Origin: Thioalkalivibrio sp. XN8
Lineage (GTDB): Bacteria; Pseudomonadota; Gammaproteobacteria; Steroidobacterales; XN24
Assembly (NCBI RefSeq): GCF_011058255.1
Contig: NZ_JAALFH010000067.1
Coordinates: 555,724 to 619,723, forward strand
Reading direction: 5' to 3'
Length of the DNA stretch: 64,000 nt
Every line of letters starts with the position of its first letter. Within the stretch, counting starts at the first letter, position 1. The notes under the pieces were generated by a model. The model had not been told where the DNA came from and made no database searches. It was given only the letters and a program-made list of their open reading frames with translations. Of this stretch, positions 28,694 to 35,621 are shown piece by piece. The translations under genes and the position numbers were made by a program.

Positions 28694-29308
28694 TCAGTCG
28701 CGCGGGCTGAGGTAGAACTCCACCAGCGCAGCCACCTCCTCCGCGGAAAGTTCCTGCAGCATCACGTGCATCTCGGCGACGGCGATGCGGCGTTCCTGAC
28801 GGAAGTCCCCGATAGCGTTGACCAGGTAGTCCCTGGGCTGCCCGCGCAGGATGCTGGCCTGGTCCTGGGGCCGGCTGCCGCCGCCCCCGTGGCAGTTCTC
28901 ACAGCGCGCGGCATGCAGCAGCGCACCACGCGCCGCCAGGCCCGGGTCGTACTCCTGCGGCAGCGGGACGTACTCGCGGCCGGCGTACCACTCCGCCAGC
29001 ACGGCGATGTCCTGATCCGAGAGCCCGGCGACGATGCTGCAGAAATCGAGCGGCGGGCAATCGGAGGGTTCGTCGCAGCCCGGCTTGCGGCAGGGGCGGA
29101 TGGTCGCGCGGTAATCGTACAAGGCGTTCTCGATCACCAGCTGGGGCATGCCGTGGATCGTGGGCACCCCCGGCAGGAGACTGGGCGCCTCGACGCCGTG
29201 GCAGGCGCTGCAGGACGCGGCCTGGGCCGGCGGATCGGCGGCGGGGAGCTCGGCAGCGCCGAGCAGCAGCACGGTGGCGGCAGCCACCAGAAGCGCGCTC
29301 CTGAACAT
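28694..29308 (-). CDS. Diheme cytochrome c, paralogue of the next gene
   Basis: This 204-residue exported protein (signal about 1-24) has hemes at CSACH (Cys33, Cys36, His37) and CENCH (Cys136, Cys139, His140). Domain 1 holds Cys73, Cys78, Cys84 and Cys90 with exactly the same X4, X5, X5 spacing as its neighbour, and no Met at the usual distal position, so the sixth ligand of heme 1 may be missing or replaced. Domain 2 has Met residues in VAEMHVML. The shared stretch GVPTIHG-P and the L-SD--I-LAEWY helix show recent common origin. The start follows AAGGAG; the gene leads an operon with 28026-28664 and the metallo-hydrolase. Confidence 0.85.
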   Translation of the reverse strand: MFRSALLVAAATVLLLGAAELPAADPPAQAASCSACHGVEAPSLLPGVPTIHGMPQLVIENALYDYRATIRPCRKPGCDEPSDCPPLDFCSIVAGLSDQDIAVLAEWYAGREYVPLPQEYDPGLAARGALLHAARCENCHGGGGSRPQDQASILRGQPRDYLVNAIGDFRQERRIAVAEMHVMLQELSAEEVAALVEFYLSPRD

Positions 29309-29357
29309 GAGCCTTCTCCTTGTGACAAGCCGAAAATATCACAGCGGGAAGGGTCGT

Positions 29358-29374
29358 GCTCGGCGGCTCCGAGC
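29358..29374 (-). terminator. Hairpin downstream of tRNA-Arg
   Basis: On the minus strand GCTCGG-AGCCG-CCGAGC forms a 6-bp stem five bases after the tRNA-Arg CCA end. There is no T-run, so intrinsic termination is doubtful; it may act in 3' processing of the tRNA transcript or mark its end. Confidence 0.35.
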
Positions 29375-29378
29375 AAGG

Positions 29379-29454
29379 TGGCGCCCCGGGCAGGAATCGA
29401 ACCTGCGACCTACCGCTTAGGAGGCGGTCGCTCTATCCCCTGAGCTACCGGGGC
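29379..29454 (-). tRNA. tRNA-Arg (CCT)
   Basis: A full cloverleaf is visible on the minus strand: acceptor GCCCCGG/CCGGGGC, D-arm GCTC/GAGC, anticodon stem ACCGC/GCGGT with loop CTCCTAA (anticodon CCT), T-arm GCAGG-TTCGATT-CCTGC, discriminator G and encoded CCA. It reads the rare AGG codon. It lies 30 bases after tRNA-Ala and is probably cotranscribed with it. Confidence 0.97.
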
Positions 29455-29484
29455 ATGACTTGGCTAGCCGGGAATTGAGAAGTA

Positions 29485-29560
29485 TGGTGGAGCCGATCGG
29501 AGTCGAACCGACGACCTCCTGGGTGCGATCCAGGCGCTCTCCCAACTGAGCTACGGCCCC
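29485..29560 (-). tRNA. tRNA-Ala (CGC)
   Basis: The minus strand folds as acceptor GGGGCCG/CGGCTCC (one G-U pair), D-arm GCTC/GAGC, anticodon stem CCTGG/CCAGG with loop ATCGCAC (anticodon CGC), T-arm GTCGG-TTCGACT-CCGAT, discriminator A and encoded CCA. The CGC isoacceptor reads GCG, a very frequent codon in this GC-rich genome. It is the first gene of a two-tRNA unit. Confidence 0.96.
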
Positions 29561-29574
29561 ACGAGAAGCCGAGA

Positions 29575-29604
29575 ATTCTATTGCATGGACATACTCGTTC
29601 GCAA
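29575..29604 (-). promoter_or_regulatory. Candidate promoter of the tRNA-Ala/tRNA-Arg unit
   Basis: TTGCGA (29599-29604) and TAGAAT (29575-29580), read on the minus strand, are spaced by 18 bases, and the -10 ends 14 bases before the tRNA-Ala 5' end. The -35 and part of the spacer lie inside the first codons of the divergent GNAT gene. Confidence 0.5.
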
Positions 29605-30058
29605 TGCCGAGGCGACCGACTGGGCGACGATCGCCGAATTCAACCGCGCCTTGGCCGCCGAGACCGAGGACAAGGCCCTCGACTGGGCAGTGCTGAGCGC
29701 CGGCGTCCGCCGCCTGCTCGCGGACCCGGCCAAGGGTCGCTACTTCGTCGCCGAGACCGGCGGCCGGATCGTCGGCACCACCATGATCACCTACGAGTGG
29801 AGTGACTGGCGGGACGGCTGGATCTGGTGGATCCAGAGCGTCTACGTCCATCCCGACCTGCGCGGCCGCGGCGTCTTCGGCCGGCTGTACCGTCATGTCG
29901 TGGGGCTGGCCGATAGCGAGAATGTGCGCGCCGTGCGTCTGTACGTACTGAAGAGCAACGAGCGGGCGCGCGCTACTTACCTCAAGCTGGGCATGCAAGA
30001 GACCGGCTACACCGTCCTGGAAGCTGGGGACAGTCCCCAGGGAGCGAACGATGCTTGA
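29585..30058 (+). CDS. GNAT-family N-acetyltransferase
   Basis: This 157-residue protein has the GNAT fold: WWIQSVYVHPDLRGRGVFGRLY contains motif A with the acetyl-CoA loop RGRGVFG, and RLYVLKSNERARATYLKLGM is motif B. The substrate is unknown. The C-terminal codons include a 17-base palindrome (30024-30040) that encodes GDSP, suggesting a repeat inserted at the end of the gene. It overlaps bcp by 8 bases, so the two are coupled. Confidence 0.88.
   Translation: MDILVRNAEATDWATIAEFNRALAAETEDKALDWAVLSAGVRRLLADPAKGRYFVAETGGRIVGTTMITYEWSDWRDGWIWWIQSVYVHPDLRGRGVFGRLYRHVVGLADSENVRAVRLYVLKSNERARATYLKLGMQETGYTVLEAGDSPQGANDA
30024..30040. repeat. Palindrome CTGGGGACAGTCCCCAG in the GNAT gene
   Basis: This perfect 17-base palindrome centred on one A lies in the last codons of the GNAT gene. 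The core GGGGACAGTCCC occurs twice in tandem inside rarA (47217-47241). I recall this core as a dispersed palindromic repeat in proteobacterial genomes, but I cannot confirm it here. Confidence 0.7.
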
Positions 30059-30515
30059 CCGTGGCGACCGCGCCCCCGATTTCACCCTCCCCGACCAGGA
30101 CGGCCGCGAGGTTTCCTTCCACGCCCTGCTGCGCGAGGGACCCGTGGTGCTCTATTTTTACCCGGCGGACTTCACGCCCGGCTGCACCAAGGAGGCCTGC
30201 TCGATCCGCGACATGCACGACGAGATCGCCGCCGCCGGGATGCGGGTGGTCGGCGTCAGCCCGCAGGACGCGGACAGCCACGCGCGCTTCCGCGACAAGC
30301 ATGGCCTGCCCTTCACGCTGGTGGCCGATCCGGACAAGGTCGCGGTCAAGGCCTACGGCGTCGACGGCCCGCTCGGCATCGGCGTCCGGCGCGCCACCTT
30401 CCTGATCGGGCCGGACGGAGTGATCCGCGACGCGGTCGTGGCCGATCTGCGGGTCGGGCGCCACGAGGATTTCATCCGCCGGGCGATCGCGGCGGCGGGC
30501 CAGTCAGGCACCTGA
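30051..30515 (+). CDS. bcp: Thioredoxin-dependent thiol peroxidase (BCP type)
   Basis: This 154-residue peroxiredoxin reduces hydroperoxides. The peroxidatic Cys45 lies in YPADFTPGCTKEAC and Cys50, five residues later, is the resolving cysteine of the atypical two-Cys BCP type. The arginine of the active site is in GVRRATFLIGPDG. The length matches the family. It starts inside the GNAT gene and its end overlaps the convergent chrA gene by 12 bases. Confidence 0.92.
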   Translation: MLDRGDRAPDFTLPDQDGREVSFHALLREGPVVLYFYPADFTPGCTKEACSIRDMHDEIAAAGMRVVGVSPQDADSHARFRDKHGLPFTLVADPDKVAVKAYGVDGPLGIGVRRATFLIGPDGVIRDAVVADLRVGRHEDFIRRAIAAAGQSGT

Positions 30516-31793
30516 AAGACTCAGCACGACGCCCGCCCCGACCGCCAGCCCCAGCACCGCCAGCATGCTCCAGCCGCGCCAGGCCAGCAGCGCCAGCGCC
30601 ACCACCGCAAAGGCGAGCGCCGCGAGGTCCAGCGTGGCGGGATCCGGGAGCAGCAGGCGGACGGGACCCGCATACGAGGCCTCGATGCTGCGGAACAGCA
30701 CGTGCAGCCCGAACCACAGCGACAGGTTCAGCACCGCGCCGACCACCGCCGCGCCGACACCGGCCATCGCCCCGGCCAGCCGCGGCTGGTAGAGGAGCCG
30801 CTCGATCCACGGCGCCCCGGTGAAGACCCAGAGGAAACACGGGACGAAAGTCACCCAGGTGGCCACGATACTGGCCAGGAGCCCGGCCAGCAGCGGGTCG
30901 AAGGGCACAGCGTCGCGCCAGGCGGCGAGAAAAGCCACGAACTGCAATACCTGGATCAGCGGTCCCGGGGTGGTCTCGGCCAGCCCGAGCCCGTCCACCA
31001 TCTCGGCAGGGCTGAGCCAGCCCTGTGCCTCGACCGCATGCTGGGCGACGTAGGCCAGCACCGCGTAGGCGCCGCCGAAACTCACCACCGCCACCTGGCT
31101 GAAGAACAGGCCGACCTGGCTCAGCACATGGGCGGGCCCCAGCCAGAAGACGATCATCCCGAGGGGCAGGAACCAGGCCGCCAGTCCGACCGCCGCAGTG
31201 GCGGCCGACCGCCGGATCCCGCCGGGGGATGCCGCCGGCGCGGGCGGGGCCTGCCGGCCCCGCACCTGCCACAGGCCCAGCGCCGCCGCAGCGAGAATCA
31301 CCAGCGGGAACGGCAGCCGCAGGAAGAACATCGCGACGAAGGCCCCGAGGGCGATGGCAACGCGAAACCCGTCGCGAAGTATCCGCCGGCGCAGCTGGTT
31401 GACGGCCACCAGCACGATCGCGAGGACGGCGGCCTGCAGGCCGAACAGCATCCCCGCGACGGCCGGCGTGTCGCCGAGCAGCACGTAGACATAGGACAGC
31501 GCCAGGATCGAGAGAAAGCCCGGCAGGACAAACAGCGTGCCGGCGATCAGCCCGCCCCGCAGCCCGTGCGTCATCCAGCCGACGTAGGTCGCCAGCTGCA
31601 TCGCTTCCGGGCCGGGCAGCAGCATGCAGAAGTTGAGCGCATTGAGGAACCGCCGCTCGTCGATCCAGCCCTTCTCCTCCACCAGCACGCGGTGCATCAC
31701 GGCGATCTGGGCCGCCGGCCCGCCGAAAGACAGCAGGGCGATGCGGGTCCAGGCCCACAGGGCCTCGCCGAAGGCCGGCGCGGGCTGGCTCAA
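30504..31793 (-). CDS. chrA: Chromate transporter ChrA (long, two-domain)
   Basis: This 429-residue inner-membrane protein belongs to the CHR family that exports chromate. Two homologous halves each begin with a conserved motif: LLSFGGPAAQIAVMHR (first half) and VVSFGGAYAVLAYVAQ (second half), each with PGP (MLLPGPEAMQLATYVG and TTPGPLIQVLQFVAF). About ten membrane segments are apparent. The start is TTG 31793, overlapping the yjbQ stop as TTGA; no ATG or GTG lies between it and the first conserved motif. Actual chromate resistance is not proved by sequence. Confidence 0.93.
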   Translation of the reverse strand: MSQPAPAFGEALWAWTRIALLSFGGPAAQIAVMHRVLVEEKGWIDERRFLNALNFCMLLPGPEAMQLATYVGWMTHGLRGGLIAGTLFVLPGFLSILALSYVYVLLGDTPAVAGMLFGLQAAVLAIVLVAVNQLRRRILRDGFRVAIALGAFVAMFFLRLPFPLVILAAAALGLWQVRGRQAPPAPAASPGGIRRSAATAAVGLAAWFLPLGMIVFWLGPAHVLSQVGLFFSQVAVVSFGGAYAVLAYVAQHAVEAQGWLSPAEMVDGLGLAETTPGPLIQVLQFVAFLAAWRDAVPFDPLLAGLLASIVATWVTFVPCFLWVFTGAPWIERLLYQPRLAGAMAGVGAAVVGAVLNLSLWFGLHVLFRSIEASYAGPVRLLLPDPATLDLAALAFAVVALALLAWRGWSMLAVLGLAVGAGVVLSLSGA

Positions 31794-32203
31794 GCGCCTT
31801 GCACCGTGACCGTGATGCGGCGGCGGTGCGGAGCGTGCCGGTGCTCGTAGAGATAGATTCCCTGCCAGGTGCCCAGGGCGAGCCGGCCGCCGGTCACCGG
31901 CACCGACAGACTGCAGCCGGTCAGCATGCTCCGGACATGCGCCGGCATGTCGTCCGGGCCCTCGGCGTCGTGCTCGAATTCCGGGTCGCCGTCAGGCGCC
32001 AGTCGCGCCAGTACCCGCTCGAGATCGCGGTGCACCGCCGGGTCGGCGTTCTCGGTGATCAGCAGCGAGGCGCTGGTATGGTGGACGAAGACATGTGCGA
32101 TCCCGGTGCTGACGGCCGCCTCCCGCGCCGCCTCGGTGACCTGGCCGGTGAGCTCCAGCAGCCCGCGGCCGCGGGTGGCGATCTCGTAACTGGCCTGGTA
32201 CAT
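31790..32203 (-). CDS. YjbQ/UPF0047-family protein
   Basis: This 137-residue protein belongs to the YjbQ (UPF0047) family, some members of which have weak thiamin phosphate synthase activity. The signature GIAHVFVHHTSASLLITENADPAV-type segment holds the conserved His pair and Asn. The start ATG 32203 follows GGGAGGGG; an in-frame extension to 32236 lacks such a site. The last bases overlap chrA as TTGA, so it is coupled to the transporter. Confidence 0.88.
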   Translation of the reverse strand: MYQASYEIATRGRGLLELTGQVTEAAREAAVSTGIAHVFVHHTSASLLITENADPAVHRDLERVLARLAPDGDPEFEHDAEGPDDMPAHVRSMLTGCSLSVPVTGGRLALGTWQGIYLYEHRHAPHRRRITVTVQGA

Positions 32204-32337
32204 CGCGCCCCTCCCAGTGCGGCTGCCGGAAGCCATCAGTGTAGCGTCCGGCTGGGCTGCCTTGGGAAAACCCGCATGGCCGCGCCGGCGCCCGCAGGGC
32301 AGGATGGAAACATGGGGAAATCTATGGAGACGCCGGC

Positions 32338-32889
32338 ATGACTTCCGTACTCGTGCTGTACATGAGCCAGGGGGGACACACCGCCCGCATCGCCCGCCGC
32401 ATCTGCGAGAGCATCGAGCGGACCGGCGCCAAGGCCGACATGATGAACCTGGTCGAAGCCACCAAGGAAGGCGTGGACTGGGCCAGGTATGACGTGGTCG
32501 CCTTCGGCGCGCCGGTCTACTACGGCACCTACCAGAAGCCGGTGTTCGAATTCATCGAGGATCACAAGGCGGAACTGGCGGCCAAGCCCAACAGCTTCTT
32601 CAACGTCTCGGTCGTCGCCCGCACGCCGGAGAAGGCGACGGTCGAGGGCAACCGCTACATGCAGAAGTTCCTCGAGCTCTCGCCCTGGAAACCCAGGGAC
32701 CTGAAGGTCATCGCCGGCAAGGTGGACTACCCGTCGTGGGGCTGGCTGGACACGATCATGATCCAGATGATCATGAAATTCACCAACGGCCCCACCGACC
32801 GCAAGACCGTGATCGATTACACCGACTGGGACGACGTGGCGGAATACGGGCGGCACCTGCTGACCCTCGCCAACCAGGCTCAGGCGTAA
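32338..32889 (+). CDS. hemG: Protoporphyrinogen IX dehydrogenase (flavodoxin-like)
   Basis: This 183-residue flavodoxin-fold protein resembles E. coli HemG, which oxidises protoporphyrinogen IX using quinone. Shared features are the FMN loop SQGGHTARIA near the start, GAPVYYGTYQ (HemG: GASIRYGHYH), VVARTPEKATVEGN with NRYMQKFL, KVIAGKVDYPSWGWLDTIMIQMIMKF and VIDYTDWDDVAEYGR, including the long insertion loop absent from ordinary flavodoxins. It overlaps the convergent transporter gene by 10 bases. The call is by alignment from memory. Confidence 0.9.
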   Translation: MTSVLVLYMSQGGHTARIARRICESIERTGAKADMMNLVEATKEGVDWARYDVVAFGAPVYYGTYQKPVFEFIEDHKAELAAKPNSFFNVSVVARTPEKATVEGNRYMQKFLELSPWKPRDLKVIAGKVDYPSWGWLDTIMIQMIMKFTNGPTDRKTVIDYTDWDDVAEYGRHLLTLANQAQA

Positions 32890-34247
32890 CCGATCCGCAC
32901 CGCGACCACGAGGGCCAGCGCGCCCGCCGCCATCAGCTTCAGGAACAGCGGCCAGGCGAAACGCATCCAGCGGTCGTAGGGCACGCCGACGACCCCGAGG
33001 ATCGCCATCAGCACCACGTTGGTCGGCACCACCAGGTTCGCGAAGCCATCCCCGAACTGGAAGGCCAGCACGGCCACCTGGCGGCTCACGCCTACGAGGT
33101 CGCCCACCGGCGCCATGATCGGCATGGTGACGAAGGCCTGGCCGCTGCCGGACGGCACGAAGAGATTGATCACGGCCTGCACCAGCATCATGCCGACGGC
33201 GGACAGCTCCGGGCCGAGCTGCTGCAGCGGCAGCGAGATACCGTGCACGATGGTATGCAGCACCCGGCCGTCTTCGAGAATGACCCCGATGCCGCGGGCG
33301 AAACCGACCAGCAGCGCCACTACGGCCAGCGATGCAGCGCCGGCCGCGAAGTTCCGGGCCGTCCCGTCGGCGCCGAGTCGGCCGAGCACCCCCGCCGCCA
33401 GCGCGAGGCCCAGCCACACGCCGCCCACTTCCACCAGGTACCAGCCCCGCGCCAGGATGCCGTAGACCATGCCGCCCAGGGCCAGCGCCGTGAGCCCGAG
33501 GATCGCCCAGTGGCGTGGCTCGACCGGCGGATAGGCCGGCGGCGGCGCCGGCTGCGCCTCCGGGATGTCGGCCACCAGGCTGTCGGCCGGCGCCCGGCGC
33601 ACCCGCTGGGCGTAGCGCCAGGTGTGGTGGACGCCGATGGCCACGAAGGGGAGGAACAGGGCCAGGCGATAGCCGATGCCCGAGGCCGGCGGCAGCTCCG
33701 CGATCCCCTGGGCGACGAGCACGGTGTAGGGATTGAGGGCCGCCACGCCGTAGCCGATGCAGTAGCCGCCGATCATGATTCCCATGGCCGTCATGGCATC
33801 CAGGCGCATGGCCACGCACAGGGCCACCAGCATGGCGGCGAAGGGGATGTACTCGGTGGATACGCCGAGCGTGCCCGAGCCGAGCGCGAACAGCGCCAGC
33901 CCGATGCCGATGAGCAGCGCCGGGCTGTGGCCGATGCGCCGCAGGATGGCGCCCAGCAGGGCGTCCATGGCGCCCGTCGCCTGCAGCACCGCGATCGTCC
34001 CGCCGACGATGAAGAGGAAAAAGATGATCACCTGGGCATCGGCCAGGGCCCGCGGCACGGCGGTGAAGATGGCCCAGGGCGGCAGCCAGACGCGCTCCTC
34101 GGCGAGCGTGAAGGTTCCCGGGACGACCATTGCCCGGCCCTGGTCGTTCAGCGCGGTCGCGAACTCGCCCTGCGGCAGCGTCCAGGTCATCACCAGCGCC
34201 AGCACCATCATCGCGAACAGCAGCGCGAGGGTATGGGGCACGCGCAT
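32880..34247 (-). CDS. YfcC-family membrane transporter
   Basis: This 455-residue protein has about 11-12 membrane segments and the YfcC/DcuC-like pattern: VIIFFLFIVGGTIAVLQATGAMDALL, GSGTLGVSTEYIPFAAML, NPYTVLVAQGIAELPPASG, and LFVPSGSGQAFVTMPIMAPVGDLVGVSRQ. Substrates of the family are poorly known; organic acids or peptides are suggested. The start at 34247 lies 2 bases after the histidine phosphatase stop; a 59-codon upstream extension overlaps that gene out of frame and is rejected. Confidence 0.88.
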   Translation of the reverse strand: MRVPHTLALLFAMMVLALVMTWTLPQGEFATALNDQGRAMVVPGTFTLAEERVWLPPWAIFTAVPRALADAQVIIFFLFIVGGTIAVLQATGAMDALLGAILRRIGHSPALLIGIGLALFALGSGTLGVSTEYIPFAAMLVALCVAMRLDAMTAMGIMIGGYCIGYGVAALNPYTVLVAQGIAELPPASGIGYRLALFLPFVAIGVHHTWRYAQRVRRAPADSLVADIPEAQPAPPPAYPPVEPRHWAILGLTALALGGMVYGILARGWYLVEVGGVWLGLALAAGVLGRLGADGTARNFAAGAASLAVVALLVGFARGIGVILEDGRVLHTIVHGISLPLQQLGPELSAVGMMLVQAVINLFVPSGSGQAFVTMPIMAPVGDLVGVSRQVAVLAFQFGDGFANLVVPTNVVLMAILGVVGVPYDRWMRFAWPLFLKLMAAGALALVVAVRIGYA

Positions 34248-34249
34248 GG

Positions 34250-34798
34250 CTAGTAGCGGAGTGCGAGCAGTCGCGTCCCGCGCAGGCGGGAGTACGTGAT
34301 CACCCAGAGACCGGAATATTCCTCGGCCTCGATGACACCGATCGGCGCCCCCAGCCCATCGGCGATCAGCGGCACGGTGTTGCTGTGCCCGACCACCAGC
34401 ACGACATCGCCGCGATGGCGCCATTTCAGCCGGCGCACGAGCCGCCCATGCCGCGCCGCCGGCATCACCTCTGCTTCCACGCCCGTCCGGCTGGCCACCG
34501 GCGCCGCCGTCTGCTGGGTCCGCCGGGTCTCGCTGGCGTAAATCGCGTCCAGCCCGGTGCCCTCCAGCATGTCCGCCAGGCGCTCGGCGCGGGTCTGCCC
34601 AGCGGGGGAAAGATCCGCATCGCGCGACTCGCTGACGCGTTCCGCATGCCGCACGAGGATCACCGTGGTCGTGCCCCAGGAGGCCACCAGCCAGGCCCCG
34701 AGGACCAGGGCGACCAGCACCGAGACCACCACGATGCCCAGCGGGGTATAGAGCGGCCGGCGCCGGAGGCCGCGATGGTCCTTCTTGAGTGCCGTCAC
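34250..34798 (-). CDS. Membrane-anchored histidine phosphatase (SixA/PGAM-like)
   Basis: This 182-residue protein has one membrane helix (about 18-41) and a histidine phosphatase domain with the phospho-acceptor motif VRHAE (Arg50-His51), the SETRRTQQTA segment and the second His in VVGHSNTVP. The domain would face the periplasm if the short basic N-terminus (KKDHRGLRRR) stays inside. The substrate is unknown. It sits directly between a small membrane protein gene and the YfcC-type transporter, in one transcription unit. Confidence 0.85.
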   Translation of the reverse strand: MTALKKDHRGLRRRPLYTPLGIVVVSVLVALVLGAWLVASWGTTTVILVRHAERVSESRDADLSPAGQTRAERLADMLEGTGLDAIYASETRRTQQTAAPVASRTGVEAEVMPAARHGRLVRRLKWRHRGDVVLVVGHSNTVPLIADGLGAPIGVIEAEEYSGLWVITYSRLRGTRLLALRY

Positions 34799-35167
34799 CT
34801 AGCCATTCTCTCCATCCGGGCGCTGGCCGTCAGGGCGCTGGGGGTCCCGCCGTCCCTCGCTCATCACACGGTACTCGCCCTCGATGACATCCTCGCTACC
34901 CCGCTCGCCGGGTCGTCGCGCTGTCGGCTGCTCGCCCCGGCGCATGGCGGCTTCCATCTGCCGGCGAAGCCACCACAGGCGGATGGACACGACAATGGTC
35001 GCAATGACGAAAAAGCCCAGCGCGGCGAGGAAGAACACGGCGCCCAGGAAAGCAGCCGAGGCCAGCACGATGACCGCCACGATGCTCAGGAGAATGCGGG
35101 CCAGCAGGCCCGGCGGCTTGCCCGGCCCTCCCCCTGGTCCCTGGATCTGGATACGTACCTGTTGCAT
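34799..35167 (-). CDS. Small membrane protein of unknown function
   Basis: This 122-residue protein starts with a Gly/Pro-rich stretch (QIQGPGGGPGKPPG), then two closely spaced membrane helices (about 21-45 and 48-65), then a charged Arg/Glu-rich tail with repeats of RPDGQRPDGE. I do not recognise a family. Its stop abuts the ATG of the histidine phosphatase gene, so it leads a three-gene unit. Confidence 0.7.
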   Translation of the reverse strand: MQQVRIQIQGPGGGPGKPPGLLARILLSIVAVIVLASAAFLGAVFFLAALGFFVIATIVVSIRLWWLRRQMEAAMRRGEQPTARRPGERGSEDVIEGEYRVMSEGRRDPQRPDGQRPDGENG

Positions 35168-35254
35168 GCGGCGTGGCGGCGGTTGGTTCGGCTCGACTCC
35201 CCGCCATCATACCGGGCCATGCGGCTTCCCGCGCGCCGGCCGCGACCCGGTTGC

Positions 35255-35284
35255 TTGCAGCGGCCCCGGGCACCCATGGACAAT
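35255..35284 (+). promoter_or_regulatory. Candidate tRNA-Ser promoter
   Basis: TTGCAG (35255-35260) and GACAAT (35279-35284) are spaced by 18 bases and end 9 bases before the tRNA 5' end. Each box matches four of six consensus bases. Confidence 0.38.
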
Positions 35285-35293
35285 GCCGCCCTC

Positions 35294-35383
35294 GGAGAGG
35301 TGGCAGAGCGGTTGAATGCACCGGTCTTGAAAACCGGCAAGGTGGCGACACCTTCGAGGGTTCGAATCCCTCCCTCTCCGCCA
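35294..35383 (+). tRNA. tRNA-Ser (TGA)
   Basis: This 90-base class II tRNA has acceptor GGAGAGG/CCTCTCC, an anticodon stem CCGGT/ACCGG with loop CTTGAAA (anticodon TGA), a long variable arm (GGTGGCGACACC), T-arm GAGGG-TTCGAAT-CCCTC, discriminator G and encoded CCA. The bases after it repeat its 3' end twice (see repeat units). Confidence 0.96.
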
Positions 35384-35492
35384 CCCCAGAGCCACGGGGC
35401 TAGCCAGGATTCGAACCCTCGAAGTAATGAATGATGGGTTCGAAGCCGAAGGCGGCGGTGCGAAGCGCCGCCTCATCCCTCCCTCTCCGCCA
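35384..35492 (+). repeat. tRNA-Ser-derived repeat, unit 1 (109 bases)
   Basis: The unit ends with an exact copy (35475-35492) of the last 18 bases of tRNA-Ser, ATCCCTCCCTCTCCGCCA. It also holds, at 35407-35424, an exact inverted copy of tRNA bases 35352-35369 (GGATTCGAACCCTCGAAG), and at 35436-35444 GGGTTCGAA, which can pair with it. A hairpin GGCGGCG/CGCCGCC (35451-35472) precedes the tRNA end copy. A CCCC/GGGG mini-stem opens the unit. The parts needed for a whole tRNA are missing, so it is not a tRNA gene. Confidence 0.88.
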
Positions 35493-35621
35493 GATTCCAA
35501 CCCCGTACCCGGCCGGGGATTCGAACCCCCGAACCAATAAATAGCGGGTTCGAAATCGGAGCCGGCGCCCGCCGGCGGAGATGCCGTCCCGCAGGGACGG
35601 CCCATCCCCCCCTCTCCGCCA
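35493..35621 (+). repeat. tRNA-Ser-derived repeat, unit 2 (129 bases)
   Basis: This unit has the same plan as unit 1: a CCCC/GGGG mini-stem, GGATTCGAACCC (35517-35528), an AT-rich loop with AATAAAT, GGGTTCGAA (35546-35554), hairpins, and at 35604-35621 the tRNA-Ser 3' end with one change (ATCCCCCCCTCTCCGCCA). It carries two hairpins, GCCGGC/GCCGGC (35561-35576) and GCCGTCCC/GGGACGGC (35583-35601); the extra one accounts for its greater length. Confidence 0.86.

Noticed and set aside
29321-29343. TGTGA...TCACA as a CRP site upstream of the cytochrome operon
   Set aside because: The half-sites are 13 bases apart, not 6, so the spacing does not fit CRP or FNR.
35407-35621. Extra tRNA genes in the repeats
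   Set aside because: The copies lack the acceptor 5' strand, D-arm and anticodon arm, so they cannot fold as tRNAs.
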